Shown: piece by piece, positions 1-8,292 of the stretch | Position numbering within the stretch: the stretch's first letter is position 1 | How the letters are laid out: every line of letters starts with the position of its first letter | NCBI RefSeq assembly: GCF_022008395.1 | Contig: NZ_JAIRBB010000005.1 | Span: 1 to 64,000, forward strand | Length of the DNA stretch: 64,000 bases | From: Aequorivita xiaoshiensis | GTDB taxonomy: Bacteria; Bacteroidota; Bacteroidia; Flavobacteriales; Flavobacteriaceae | Direction of reading: 5' to 3' | Position numbers and translations under genes: made by a program | Notes under the pieces: model-generated | What the model saw: only the letters and a program-made list of their open reading frames with translations | The model's database searches: none | Told to the model about the DNA's origin: nothing

Positions 1-2310
1 GATTCACAAACCGTTATTGGAAGTAACTTTGGATTTGATGCTTGGAGTGTTGTACTTGATATAGCTGATGTTGATCTGCCTGGACAAAATGGTGCAGATA
101 CTACTTATTGGATAGGTTTATCCCTTGAGCCAACAGACGGAAGTAATACTTTTTGGGAAAATTCTACTGCTGGAGTTATTGGATATGGAGAAGCTTATGA
201 CGATGGTCTAGGTGGAGGATTTGTAATTGACTCAACATTAGAAGGTGTATATAGTTTTGAGGGTACTTGTGAGCCAATTGGTGGCGGTGGTGGACCAGGT
301 CCATTAACTACCGTATATGGTATTAATAATGGAAACCTAGAATTAATAGGTTTTGGAGTAGCGACGCCTCAGAATACTGAAGTTTTTGGGTCATCTCCAG
401 TAACAGTTAATTTTGAAAATGCGGGTGCAATTGATCCTGCAAATCCAACAACAGGATACGTGCTAGACAACGGAGGTGATTTCTACTCTTTCGATGTTGT
501 TACAGGTATTTATACTGCGCTAGGTAATATTCCTGGTGACTGGGTTGGAATGGAATTCGACCAAACTACTGGAATCCTCTATGCGCTTAACGGCAACAGC
601 CTTTATACGATAGACCCCGTAGCAGTTACCGCTACATTGGTTGGAGCTATGAGTATGCCAGCTACAGACTTTCCAATTGCACTTGCAATTGACGGTAATG
701 GAGTAGGGTACACTTATGATCTAGTTACTGATACTTTCCACTCAGTAGACCTTGCAACTGCTGCATCAACACCGATTGGTAATATTGGGTTTGTTGCGAA
801 TTTTGGACAAGGTATGGCATGGGACCCTACAACCGATACGGTTTATATGGCTGCTTTTAATGGTGATACTTTTCAAGCAGAATGGCGTTCAGTCGATTTA
901 AGTACAGGTATGACTACTTTAATTGGTCCTATCGTAACTACTGCAGCTACTACTCAAGTTGCTTGGGCATCTGTAGGAGAGACTTTAGACCCACCTACTT
1001 GTCCGGAACCAACATTCCTTACAGTAACTAACATTACTCCAACGTCTGTAGATTTATCTTGGACTGGCGAACCAAATGCTAGTAATGGTTATATCTGGTC
1101 CATTTTTGATGCCGGGGCAAATCCAACTACAGATACACCAGTGGTTACAGGGACTACTCCTTCAGGAACAACTTCTGCAACTGCTACAGGTCTAACAAGT
1201 GGAATGAATTATGACTTCTATGTTGTTGCAGACTGTGGAACCGTAGATGGCTTGAGTACTCATGCAGGACCTGTTACATTTGCAACTCCTCCAGCTTGTG
1301 GTGATAAATTTTACGATGATGGAGGTCCAAATGGAGATTATAGCAACTCTGCAAATATTACAACTACAATAGTTCCTGATGTTTCTGGAGATGTTGTTAC
1401 TGTAACTTTCTTATCGTTTGAAACGGAAGCTAATTGGGATGCATTATATGTTTATGATGGACCTGATGCAACTGCTCCTATTATTTCTAGTGGAAATCCT
1501 GGTACAACCGGTGGATTCCCTCCAGGAGGGTATTGGGGTAGTACTATTCCAGGACCATTCACATCTACACATCCAAGTGGAGCGCTTACCTTCGTATTTA
1601 TGAGTGATGGGTCATTTGCGTATTCAGGCTGGGAAGCTGATATTACATGTGCACCAGTTCCACCACCAAACGATGAAATTGCTAATTCTATAGATGTAGA
1701 CGAAATAGGATTCCCTTATACAGATCCTCAGGTTAATATGCCTGCGGCTACAACAGAGAATGGTAATCCTAATGGATGTGATCTTACAGGAGCAAACGGA
1801 GTATGGTATAACTTTGTGCCAACTGGAGATGGAACTGCAACTGCAACCATCGTAACTCCAGGAGGAGCTAGCTCAGTAACTTTCTATACTGCACCTAACG
1901 AGAATGCAGTAGAAACTGATCTTACATTGGTAGACCAAAATACTAACCAATGTGCTCCAGGTACCTCTGCATCTATTAATACTGTAGCAGGACAAGCATA
2001 CTATGTTTTTGTATTAAATAATGGTGCTGAAACTGATATAGTTATTGATGGAACCAACTTAGGTATTGCTGACAATACTATTGAAGGATTCTCTTTCTAT
2101 CCGAATCCAACTACCACAATATTGAATATGAACAGCGTAGACAACATTGAGTCTGTTGCTCTTTTCAATATGTTAGGACAAAGAGTGATTGATGCCCAAA
2201 TTAATGCTACGACATCACAATTAGATGTTTCAAGCCTTAGTACTGGTACATACATTATGCGAGTAACAGCTAATGGACAAACTGGATCTTACAGGGTTAT
2301 TAAAAATTAA
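1..2310 (+). CDS. T9SS-secreted CUB/fibronectin III protein (5' end outside window)
   Basis: The frame is open from base 1 without a stop, so the GTG at 460 is internal and the true start lies upstream. About 769 residues are visible. In order they hold a Gly/Thr/Asn-rich N-terminal part, a repeat-like region with YTIDP and SVDLST strands (about nt 460-990), a fibronectin III-like domain (about nt 1000-1290), a CUB-like domain with paired Cys and a LYVYDGPD motif (about nt 1297-1650), a jelly-roll-like domain starting PPNDEIANS (about nt 1665-2060), and a C-terminal type A T9SS sorting tail (FYPNP, ending YRVIKN). It is inferred to be exported by Sec, carried across the outer membrane by T9SS and anchored or released there. 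The domain mix suggests adhesion or extracellular binding. No catalytic motif is visible. Confidence 0.85.
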   Translation, partial: DSQTVIGSNFGFDAWSVVLDIADVDLPGQNGADTTYWIGLSLEPTDGSNTFWENSTAGVIGYGEAYDDGLGGGFVIDSTLEGVYSFEGTCEPIGGGGGPGPLTTVYGINNGNLELIGFGVATPQNTEVFGSSPVTVNFENAGAIDPANPTTGYVLDNGGDFYSFDVVTGIYTALGNIPGDWVGMEFDQTTGILYALNGNSLYTIDPVAVTATLVGAMSMPATDFPIALAIDGNGVGYTYDLVTDTFHSVDLATAASTPIGNIGFVANFGQGMAWDPTTDTVYMAAFNGDTFQAEWRSVDLSTGMTTLIGPIVTTAATTQVAWASVGETLDPPTCPEPTFLTVTNITPTSVDLSWTGEPNASNGYIWSIFDAGANPTTDTPVVTGTTPSGTTSATATGLTSGMNYDFYVVADCGTVDGLSTHAGPVTFATPPACGDKFYDDGGPNGDYSNSANITTTIVPDVSGDVVTVTFLSFETEANWDALYVYDGPDATAPIISSGNPGTTGGFPPGGYWGSTIPGPFTSTHPSGALTFVFMSDGSFAYSGWEADITCAPVPPPNDEIANSIDVDEIGFPYTDPQVNMPAATTENGNPNGCDLTGANGVWYNFVPTGDGTATATIVTPGGASSVTFYTAPNENAVETDLTLVDQNTNQCAPGTSASINTVAGQAYYVFVLNNGAETDIVIDGTNLGIADNTIEGFSFYPNPTTTILNMNSVDNIESVALFNMLGQRVIDAQINATTSQLDVSSLSTGTYIMRVTANGQTGSYRVIKN

Positions 2311-2336
2311 GTTTTAATAGTTTAATTTTATTTAAA

Positions 2337-2366
2337 GACCACCTGCGAAAGCGGGTGGTTTTTTTT
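2337..2366 (+). terminator. Rho-independent terminator after the T9SS protein
   Basis: A 9-bp stem (ACCACCTGC / GCGGGTGGT, one G-T pair) closes a GAAA tetraloop and is followed by eight T. It lies 27 bases after the stop of the secreted protein. Confidence 0.9.
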
Positions 2367-2373
2367 ATTTGAG

Positions 2374-2381
2374 TAACTTTG
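2374..2381 (+). promoter_or_regulatory. -7 box TAACTTTG for the glycosyltransferase
   Basis: Perfect match to the Bacteroidota -7 consensus TAnnTTTG directly after the terminator. The ATG of the next gene is only 5 bases after the final G, so the transcript is predicted to be leaderless or nearly so. No clear -33 TTG is visible because the terminator hairpin occupies that position. Confidence 0.55.
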
Positions 2382-2385
2382 CCAC

Positions 2386-3387
2386 ATGTTGTTAAAATAC
2401 TCATTTGTTATACCTGTATTCAACCGCCCTCAGGAGGTTAGAGAACTATTGAATAGTTTTGTTGAACTTGATTATTCAGAAGATTTTGAAATTGTAATAG
2501 TAGAAGATGGATCTACAATAACATCGGAAGAGGTGGTTGATGAGTTTTCAAATAAGCTTCATATTTCATACTACTTTAAAGAAAACTCTGGCCCTGGAGA
2601 ATCTCGAAATTATGGTATGCGAAGGGCCAAAGGAAATTATTTTATAATACTAGATTCCGATTGTTTATTACCGACGCATTACCTTACCGCCGTTGATGAA
2701 TTCTTAAAAAATTCATTTTACCATTGCTTCGGAGGGGCCGATGCAGCGCACCAAAGTTTTACACCACTGCAAAAAGCTATAAATTACGTCATGACATCCT
2801 TTGTTACTACGGGAGGAATAAGAGGTAGTGAAGTAAGTGTTAATTCTTTTGAACCTAGGAGTTTTAATATGGGAATTTCAAAGGAGGTTTTTGAGAAAAC
2901 AGGAGGGTACGGTAAAATTCATCCAGGTGAAGATCCTGATCTATCACAACGTATTTTAAAAGCTGGCTACAAAACTGTTTTTCTTCCTAATGCATATGTG
3001 TTTCACAAAAGAAGAATTTCTTGGAAAAAATTTCATATTCAGGTTAAGAAATTCGGAATGGTAAGACCAATACTGAGCAAATGGCATCCTTCATCAGCAA
3101 AAATCACCTTTTGGTTTCCAACTTTATTTGTGTTATTTACTTTAGCTTCAATCTTGGGAGCACTATTTTTATCTCCTTATCTTGGCGTACCATTGGTAGG
3201 TTATCTTGTATTAATTTTGGTTGATTCATCTATTAAGAATAAAAGTGTTTATATTGGTATTTTATCTGTAATAGCAGTCTTTATTCAGTTTTTTGGGTAT
3301 GGTTTAGCTTTTTTAAAGTCGAGTATTTTTATTGGACTTCTCAATAAAGATCCACAAGAGCAATTTCCATCTTTATTTTTTGAGTAA
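2386..3387 (+). CDS. Family 2 glycosyltransferase, membrane-anchored
   Basis: Transfers a sugar from a nucleotide-sugar donor to an unknown acceptor, probably for envelope polysaccharide. The N-terminal GT-A domain shows the family-2 opening (SFVIPVFNRP), the EDG loop at residues 40-42, a GPGESRNYG segment and a metal-binding DSD at 90-92. A later GEDPDLS motif provides the usual catalytic-base region. Two hydrophobic segments (about 240-275 and 285-315) place the C-terminus in the inner membrane. Length 333 aa is normal for membrane-anchored GT2 enzymes. It stands alone between a terminator and the YbbR-like gene, so the polysaccharide it serves cannot be deduced. Confidence 0.85.
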   Translation: MLLKYSFVIPVFNRPQEVRELLNSFVELDYSEDFEIVIVEDGSTITSEEVVDEFSNKLHISYYFKENSGPGESRNYGMRRAKGNYFIILDSDCLLPTHYLTAVDEFLKNSFYHCFGGADAAHQSFTPLQKAINYVMTSFVTTGGIRGSEVSVNSFEPRSFNMGISKEVFEKTGGYGKIHPGEDPDLSQRILKAGYKTVFLPNAYVFHKRRISWKKFHIQVKKFGMVRPILSKWHPSSAKITFWFPTLFVLFTLASILGALFLSPYLGVPLVGYLVLILVDSSIKNKSVYIGILSVIAVFIQFFGYGLAFLKSSIFIGLLNKDPQEQFPSLFFE

Positions 3388-3413
3388 CTTTATAAATTAA
3401 TAATCACTTAAAT

Positions 3414-4364
3414 ATGTTCAAGGGAATTTTTAGAAACCTTAATAAAAAAAAAGTTAAGCGTTTTTTACTTTTTTTAACCCTAGCAACTATATTTTGGGTT
3501 TTTACAAAATTTAGCAGAGAGTTTACAGCTTCACTAAATACCAAAATTGAATATTTAAATATTCCTGAGACTACAGCTTTATCAGAAAATACAGTTCGGG
3601 ATGTTGATTTTGATCTTACAGCAAATGGATTCGAAATATTATATTACAAAGTTAAGAAGCCTTCAATAGAAATAAATATCGAAGATTACCTAGACAACAA
3701 AAAGTTTAATTTCGAAATACCTAACAAGAACCTCGTAGGGCTTATAGGATTAAAATTTGGAAGTAGCAGAGCTATCAAAAACCTCTCCATTGAAGACTTA
3801 AAAGTGCAACTAGATCCAATTGTGCTCAAAAGCGTTCCAATTAAAGCTTTAAAGTCTATCTCGTATAAAAATGGATTTAAGGCCGTTGATTCATTAAAAT
3901 TTACGCCCGATTCGGTATTAATATCTGGTCCCAAAAAGCTTATAAACGATATAAAATATGTTGAGACAGAGCATATTAAAATTAAAAATGTAGATAGGAA
4001 TATTTCACGAAAAATAGCTATAAGTAAACCATCAAAAGACGTTATTGCTGTTAAGCCTCAAGAGGTTACTGCAAATCTTAAAGTAGCAGAGTTTTCCCAA
4101 GGAGAATTTACATTACCGGTTGAAATTGTAAATCTTCCGCCTAATATTGAAATTAAATTAGTGCCATCTACAATCACACTAAAATTTGACGTTTCTGTAG
4201 AGGAGTTTGCCGATCTTAAAAAAGAGAATTTTAGGGTTGTTTGCGACTATTCAAAAATGAATAAAGAAGGAAAGTTTATGATTCCATTTTTAGAATCTAA
4301 ACCTGAAAATATTTACAACATAGTTTTCGAACCTAAAAAAATTGATCTTTTAATCGTAAAATAA
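3414..4364 (+). CDS. YbbR/CdaR-like membrane-anchored protein
   Basis: A basic N-terminus and one transmembrane helix (about residues 17-33, LLFLTLATIFWVF) are followed by an extracytoplasmic region of repeated YbbR-like beta domains with recurrent VPIKA, PDSVLISGP and FTLPVEI segments. In Firmicutes CdaR (YbbR) binds and tunes the c-di-AMP cyclase CdaA. Here no cyclase gene is adjacent, so a c-di-AMP role is inference only. The gene sits 26 bases after the glycosyltransferase and 13 bases before coaE, and is probably co-transcribed with coaE. A possible -7 box (TAACTTTA, one mismatch) lies about 25 bases upstream. Confidence 0.75.
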   Translation: MFKGIFRNLNKKKVKRFLLFLTLATIFWVFTKFSREFTASLNTKIEYLNIPETTALSENTVRDVDFDLTANGFEILYYKVKKPSIEINIEDYLDNKKFNFEIPNKNLVGLIGLKFGSSRAIKNLSIEDLKVQLDPIVLKSVPIKALKSISYKNGFKAVDSLKFTPDSVLISGPKKLINDIKYVETEHIKIKNVDRNISRKIAISKPSKDVIAVKPQEVTANLKVAEFSQGEFTLPVEIVNLPPNIEIKLVPSTITLKFDVSVEEFADLKKENFRVVCDYSKMNKEGKFMIPFLESKPENIYNIVFEPKKIDLLIVK

Positions 4365-4377
4365 AACAATAGCACAA

Positions 4378-4953
4378 ATGAAAATAGTTGGACTTACTGG
4401 AGGTATTGGCAGTGGAAAAACAACTGTTATAAAAATGTTTGCTGCTTTAGGTGTTCCTGTATATATCGCTGATATTGAAGCGAAAAAACTAATGAATTCT
4501 TCCCCTATTATCCGTGAAAAACTAATAAAATTACTCGGGAATGAAGCCTATCAAAACGATAAACTAAATCGAAAATTCGTTGCGGATAAGATTTTCAACA
4601 ATAAAAACTTGTTAGAAGGTGTAAATGCTATAATTCATCCTGAAGTTGGCTTACACTTCGATAAATGGCGAGAACAACAAACAAGTGATTACGTAATTAA
4701 AGAAGCCGCTATTCTTTTCGAAAACGGAAGTTATAAAAATTGTGATGTAGTAATATTAGTCACCGCTCCAGAAGAAGTAAGAATTGCTCGTGTTATGAAG
4801 CGCGATGGTGTTACAAAAAGCCAAGTAGAAGCACGAATTAAAAATCAATGGCCTGATTCTAAAAAGAGAGAATTAGCAGATATTGTTATCGAAAACATTG
4901 ATTTAGAAGACACTCAGAATCTAGTAAACGATATTCACATCTACCTTAGTTAA
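4378..4953 (+). CDS. coaE: Dephospho-CoA kinase
   Basis: Catalyses the last step of coenzyme A synthesis, ATP-dependent phosphorylation of the 3'-hydroxyl of dephospho-CoA, in the cytoplasm. The P-loop GGIGSGKT is at residues 8-15 and is followed by the family DIEAKKLM segment. The later IHPEV and KEAAILFE motifs and the lid segment (RVMKRDG) are intact. At 191 aa the length is standard. It starts 13 bases after the YbbR-like gene, suggesting one transcript. It ends before a regulatory-looking region that precedes the kinase gene. Confidence 0.95.
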   Translation: MKIVGLTGGIGSGKTTVIKMFAALGVPVYIADIEAKKLMNSSPIIREKLIKLLGNEAYQNDKLNRKFVADKIFNNKNLLEGVNAIIHPEVGLHFDKWREQQTSDYVIKEAAILFENGSYKNCDVVILVTAPEEVRIARVMKRDGVTKSQVEARIKNQWPDSKKRELADIVIENIDLEDTQNLVNDIHIYLS

Positions 4954-4981
4954 ACCCACGTTAAATCTCGCCTTGTCTTTT

Positions 4982-5033
4982 GTTAACATTTGGTTAAATG
5001 AACAAAGCGCTAAATGTTAAAATCTTATTTTTG
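4982..5033 (+). promoter_or_regulatory. Promoter with GTTAA repeats before the histidine kinase
   Basis: GTTAA occurs at 4982, 4993 and 5016, so the first two are exactly 11 bp apart, the spacing typical of OmpR/PhoB-family direct repeats. The outer arms TTAACATTT (4983-4991) and AAATGTTAA (5012-5020) also form an inverted repeat. A perfect -7 box TATTTTTG lies at 5026-5033, 6 bases before the kinase ATG. Autoregulation by the downstream response regulator is inference. Confidence 0.5.
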
Positions 5034-5038
5034 GGGCT

Positions 5039-6598
5039 ATGAACAAAAAGCTATTTGTTTTACTCATAGCTCTTATGAGCCTTTCATTATTAGGGATAGT
5101 TTTTGTACAGGGCTATTGGATTTCCAATGCATATAGTACTAAGGCTGATCAATTTACAATTACCGCAAAGCAAGTGCTTTTGTCGGTAGCTAAAGAAATT
5201 AAACTAAAAGAAACTGAAGCTTATTACAAGCTTTATATGCCTTATATAGATAGTATTCAAGTGCCAGATAATGTGAGTTTTACTGAGTTGGCTTATAAGA
5301 TTCAGAATAAAGCAACCAATGAAACATACATTTTTACCGATGGTATTTTAGAGCAAGATTTTAAGCTTTCATCTGGACTGTTAAATTTAGATTCTGATAC
5401 TATTCAATTTAGAAAGCTAACAAATCGGAAAACGCAAACTAAATTATCATCTGGAATGGATGGGAATACAGTTTCGGAAACAAGGGTCGAATCTTTTTCT
5501 AGATTAAAGGATTATGAACAAAAACAATTCGAGAATTTTGTAAGTACGATTAATACACTTACTCCAATTTATAAAAGAATAAGTGTTTCTGAAATAAAGG
5601 ATTTATTAAATAAAGAATTGAATGAACGAGGACTAAATACCAAGTTCGAATTTGCTGTTTACAGTAATGAATTAGAAACCAAAGTAAGAACTAAAAACTT
5701 TAAGTATAATGAAGAAAGCACTTACATGGTTCCGCTCTTTGAAAATAGCAATCAAGCTAGTTACGAGTTATATGTAAACTTTTCAGGTAAGGAAAAACTT
5801 GTTTGGAATAGTATTTTAGGAATGGCAATCCTTTCCTTGGTCTTTACTGCGGTTATTATTCTTGCTTATTCTAGTGCGATTTCTCAAATTTATAAACAAC
5901 GACAAATCTCTCAAATTAAGACAGATTTTATAAATAACATGACTCACGAGTTTAAAACTCCAATTGCAACAATTAACCTTGCATTAGATTCACTAAGGAA
6001 CCCGAAAGTAAAGGATAATAAAGAGTTTTTAGAGCGTTACCTAGGGATGATAAGAGAAGAGAATAAACGGATGCACGCGCAAGTTGAAAATGTTCTTCGA
6101 ATTTCAAAATTAGATAAGAACGAGTTGGATCTACCAAAAGAACGTGTTAACCTACAAGAAGTAGTAGAGGATGCAATTAGCCACGTAAGTTTAATTGTTG
6201 AAGATCGAGGAGGTTATATAAAAACACATTATGGAGCACTTAAATCTGCGGTGTTAGCTAACGAATCGCATTTAACAAACGTTATTGTTAACTTGTTAGA
6301 CAACGCAGTAAAATACTCTGACGACGAACCTAAAATTGATATTTACTCGGAAAACGTAAAAAACAGTGTGATTCTCAAAATCCGTGATCAAGGTACTGGG
6401 ATGTCGAAAGCAGTACAAAAAAGAATCTTTGAAAAATTTTACAGAGAACATACTGGCGATATTCATAACGTAAAAGGACATGGCCTAGGTCTAGCTTACG
6501 TAAAACGAATTTTGGATGATCACGATGCCGAAATTTATGTTGAAAGTGAAAAAGGAAAAGGCAGCACATTTATAATAAAATTACACTTAATATCTTAG
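5039..6598 (+). CDS. Two-component sensor histidine kinase
   Basis: Inner-membrane sensor that phosphorylates the response regulator encoded 4 bases downstream. A transmembrane helix near residues 5-27 and a second near 258-280 flank a roughly 230-residue periplasmic domain of unknown ligand. The cytoplasmic part has the H-box with phospho-acceptor His303 (NMTHEFKTP), an N-box (VNLLDNAVKYS), G1 (DQGTGM), an F-box region and G2 (GHGLGL). No HAMP domain is obvious between the second helix and the H-box. The architecture resembles the RprX-type kinases of Bacteroidota. The signal cannot be read from sequence. Confidence 0.9.
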   Translation: MNKKLFVLLIALMSLSLLGIVFVQGYWISNAYSTKADQFTITAKQVLLSVAKEIKLKETEAYYKLYMPYIDSIQVPDNVSFTELAYKIQNKATNETYIFTDGILEQDFKLSSGLLNLDSDTIQFRKLTNRKTQTKLSSGMDGNTVSETRVESFSRLKDYEQKQFENFVSTINTLTPIYKRISVSEIKDLLNKELNERGLNTKFEFAVYSNELETKVRTKNFKYNEESTYMVPLFENSNQASYELYVNFSGKEKLVWNSILGMAILSLVFTAVIILAYSSAISQIYKQRQISQIKTDFINNMTHEFKTPIATINLALDSLRNPKVKDNKEFLERYLGMIREENKRMHAQVENVLRISKLDKNELDLPKERVNLQEVVEDAISHVSLIVEDRGGYIKTHYGALKSAVLANESHLTNVIVNLLDNAVKYSDDEPKIDIYSENVKNSVILKIRDQGTGMSKAVQKRIFEKFYREHTGDIHNVKGHGLGLAYVKRILDDHDAEIYVESEKGKGSTFIIKLHLIS

Positions 6599-6602
6599 AA
6601 TT

Positions 6603-7319
6603 ATGGAAACAGAAAACAAAAAGATCCTTCTAGTGGAAGATGATCCAAATTTTGGAACAGTATTAAAGGACTATTTGGCAATGAACGATTATAACGTTAC
6701 TCACGCCAAAAACGGGATGGAAGGTTTCGAAAAATTTAAAAAAGACGATTTTGATCTCTGCATACTTGACGTAATGATGCCGTATAAAGACGGATTTACA
6801 TTAGCGAAAGAAATTCGTGAAAAAAACGAAGATGTGCCAATTATATTCTTAACAGCGAAAGCTATGAAGGAGGATGTGCTTAAAGGATATAAAGTGGGGG
6901 CAGACGACTACCTAAACAAGCCATTTGATAGTGAAGTGCTTTTAATGAAAATAAAAGCGATTATTCAAAGAAAAGCTACAGATAGTATTGCAGACAGTAA
7001 ACAGTTTGAATTCGAGATTGGTAATTTCCACCTCAATTCAAAGTTGCGTTTCTTAACTTATAAAGAGGAGTCTCCAATTAAATTATCTCCAAAGGAAAAC
7101 GAATTGTTAAGGCTTTTGGCTTTACATAAAAACGATTTAATGCCTCGTGAATTGGCACTTACTAAAATCTGGAGAGATGATAATTATTTCACATCGAGAA
7201 GTATGGATGTATATATTGCAAAACTGCGTAAGTATATCGGGAAAGATGAAGATGTTGAAATCATTAATATTCATGGGGAAGGTTTCCGTTTAGTTGTAAA
7301 AAGCGAAGTGGATAACTAG
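6603..7319 (+). CDS. OmpR/PhoB-family response regulator
   Basis: Receiver domain with the acidic pair at 13-14, phospho-acceptor Asp56 (LDVMMP), the conserved Thr in FLTAKA and the Lys in NKPF, followed by a winged-helix DNA-binding domain (about 140-235; SPKENELLRLL and SMDVYIAKLRKYI). It is the partner of the kinase directly upstream (4-base gap, same transcript) and resembles RprY. Its targets are unknown. The GTTAA repeats upstream of the pair are a candidate binding site. A hairpin terminator follows the stop. Confidence 0.93.
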   Translation: METENKKILLVEDDPNFGTVLKDYLAMNDYNVTHAKNGMEGFEKFKKDDFDLCILDVMMPYKDGFTLAKEIREKNEDVPIIFLTAKAMKEDVLKGYKVGADDYLNKPFDSEVLLMKIKAIIQRKATDSIADSKQFEFEIGNFHLNSKLRFLTYKEESPIKLSPKENELLRLLALHKNDLMPRELALTKIWRDDNYFTSRSMDVYIAKLRKYIGKDEDVEIINIHGEGFRLVVKSEVDN

Positions 7320-7342
7320 TATTTTAGAATAAGATGTGTGTA

Positions 7343-7369
7343 AAAAAACGCCTTTATAAGGCGTTTTTT
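7343..7369. terminator. Bidirectional terminator shared by the two-component operon and miaA
   Basis: Perfect 12-bp inverted repeat (AAAAAACGCCTT / AAGGCGTTTTTT) around a TAT loop, with A and T tracts at either side, so it can act on both strands. The miaA stop codon (7354-7356) falls inside the hairpin. Confidence 0.9.
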
Positions 7370-8292
7370 TCATTTATAAAATTGATGATTTTAATAGCGT
7401 CTGTTTTATAATCAAACCAGTGGATATTTTTGTTTTTTTTAAACCATGTGTTTTGTCTCTTTGCAAATCGGCGTGTGTTTTTCTTTATTTCTGAAATAGC
7501 TTCTTCTTTAGAAATATTATTATCAAAATATTCAAAAAGCTCTCGATATCCTACCGTTTGAAGCGCATTCCTTTCCTTGTGATTATACAGTTGTTGGGCC
7601 TCTTCTATGAGACCTTCAGAAATCATATTATCAACACGAAGGTTTATACGGTCGTAAACTATTTCTCTTTCGGCTTCTAGGCCAATAAATATCGTGTCGA
7701 AATTTCTTTTAATAGAATCCTTCTTTAAAAAGGAAGAATATGGTTTTCCCGTAGCTATATAAATTTCTAAAGCGCGTATTAATCTATGTGGGTTGTTAAT
7801 ATCTACTTTTTTATAATAAGATGGATCTACTTCTTTAAGTTCGCTTTGAAGGTATTGAATACCTTTTTCACCGAGTTCAGCATTTAGTTTTTCTCTCACT
7901 ACTAATGGCACTTCAGGAAAATGATCCAAACCATTTACTACGGCATCTACATATAACCCAGAGCCACCAACCAGTATAGCAATATTCTTACAGTTGAAAT
8001 ACTGGTCTAAAAAAGCTACTGCTTCTCTTTCAAAATCACCTACAGAGTAATCTTCAAAAATGCTTTTATTTTGAATAAAGTGATGCGTAGCAGCTGCCAA
8101 TTCTTCTTGCGAGGGAACTGCTGTTCCAATGTTCATTTCTTTAAAAAACTGTCGAGAATCGGCCGAAATTATTTCAGCAGAAAAAGCTTGCGCTAGTTTT
8201 ATTGCCATTGCTGTTTTTCCGATAGCTGTAGGTCCAACTATACAAATAAGCAAGGGATTATTATGTGTTTTCAATTTGACTTGGTTCTTCAT
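7354..8292 (-). CDS. miaA: tRNA dimethylallyltransferase
   Basis: Adds a dimethylallyl group to A37 of tRNAs that read UNN codons, improving decoding fidelity. The P-loop GPTAIGKT is at residues 20-27. The substrate motifs ISADSRQ and GGSGLY are present, and the C-terminal part keeps the tRNA-binding TVGYRE and RRFAKRQNTWF segments. At 312 aa it has normal length. Its first 32 bases overlap the end of the upstream ion-channel gene, so the two are probably translated from one message. Confidence 0.96.
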   Translation of the reverse strand: MKNQVKLKTHNNPLLICIVGPTAIGKTAMAIKLAQAFSAEIISADSRQFFKEMNIGTAVPSQEELAAATHHFIQNKSIFEDYSVGDFEREAVAFLDQYFNCKNIAILVGGSGLYVDAVVNGLDHFPEVPLVVREKLNAELGEKGIQYLQSELKEVDPSYYKKVDINNPHRLIRALEIYIATGKPYSSFLKKDSIKRNFDTIFIGLEAEREIVYDRINLRVDNMISEGLIEEAQQLYNHKERNALQTVGYRELFEYFDNNISKEEAISEIKKNTRRFAKRQNTWFKKNKNIHWFDYKTDAIKIINFINEKNAL

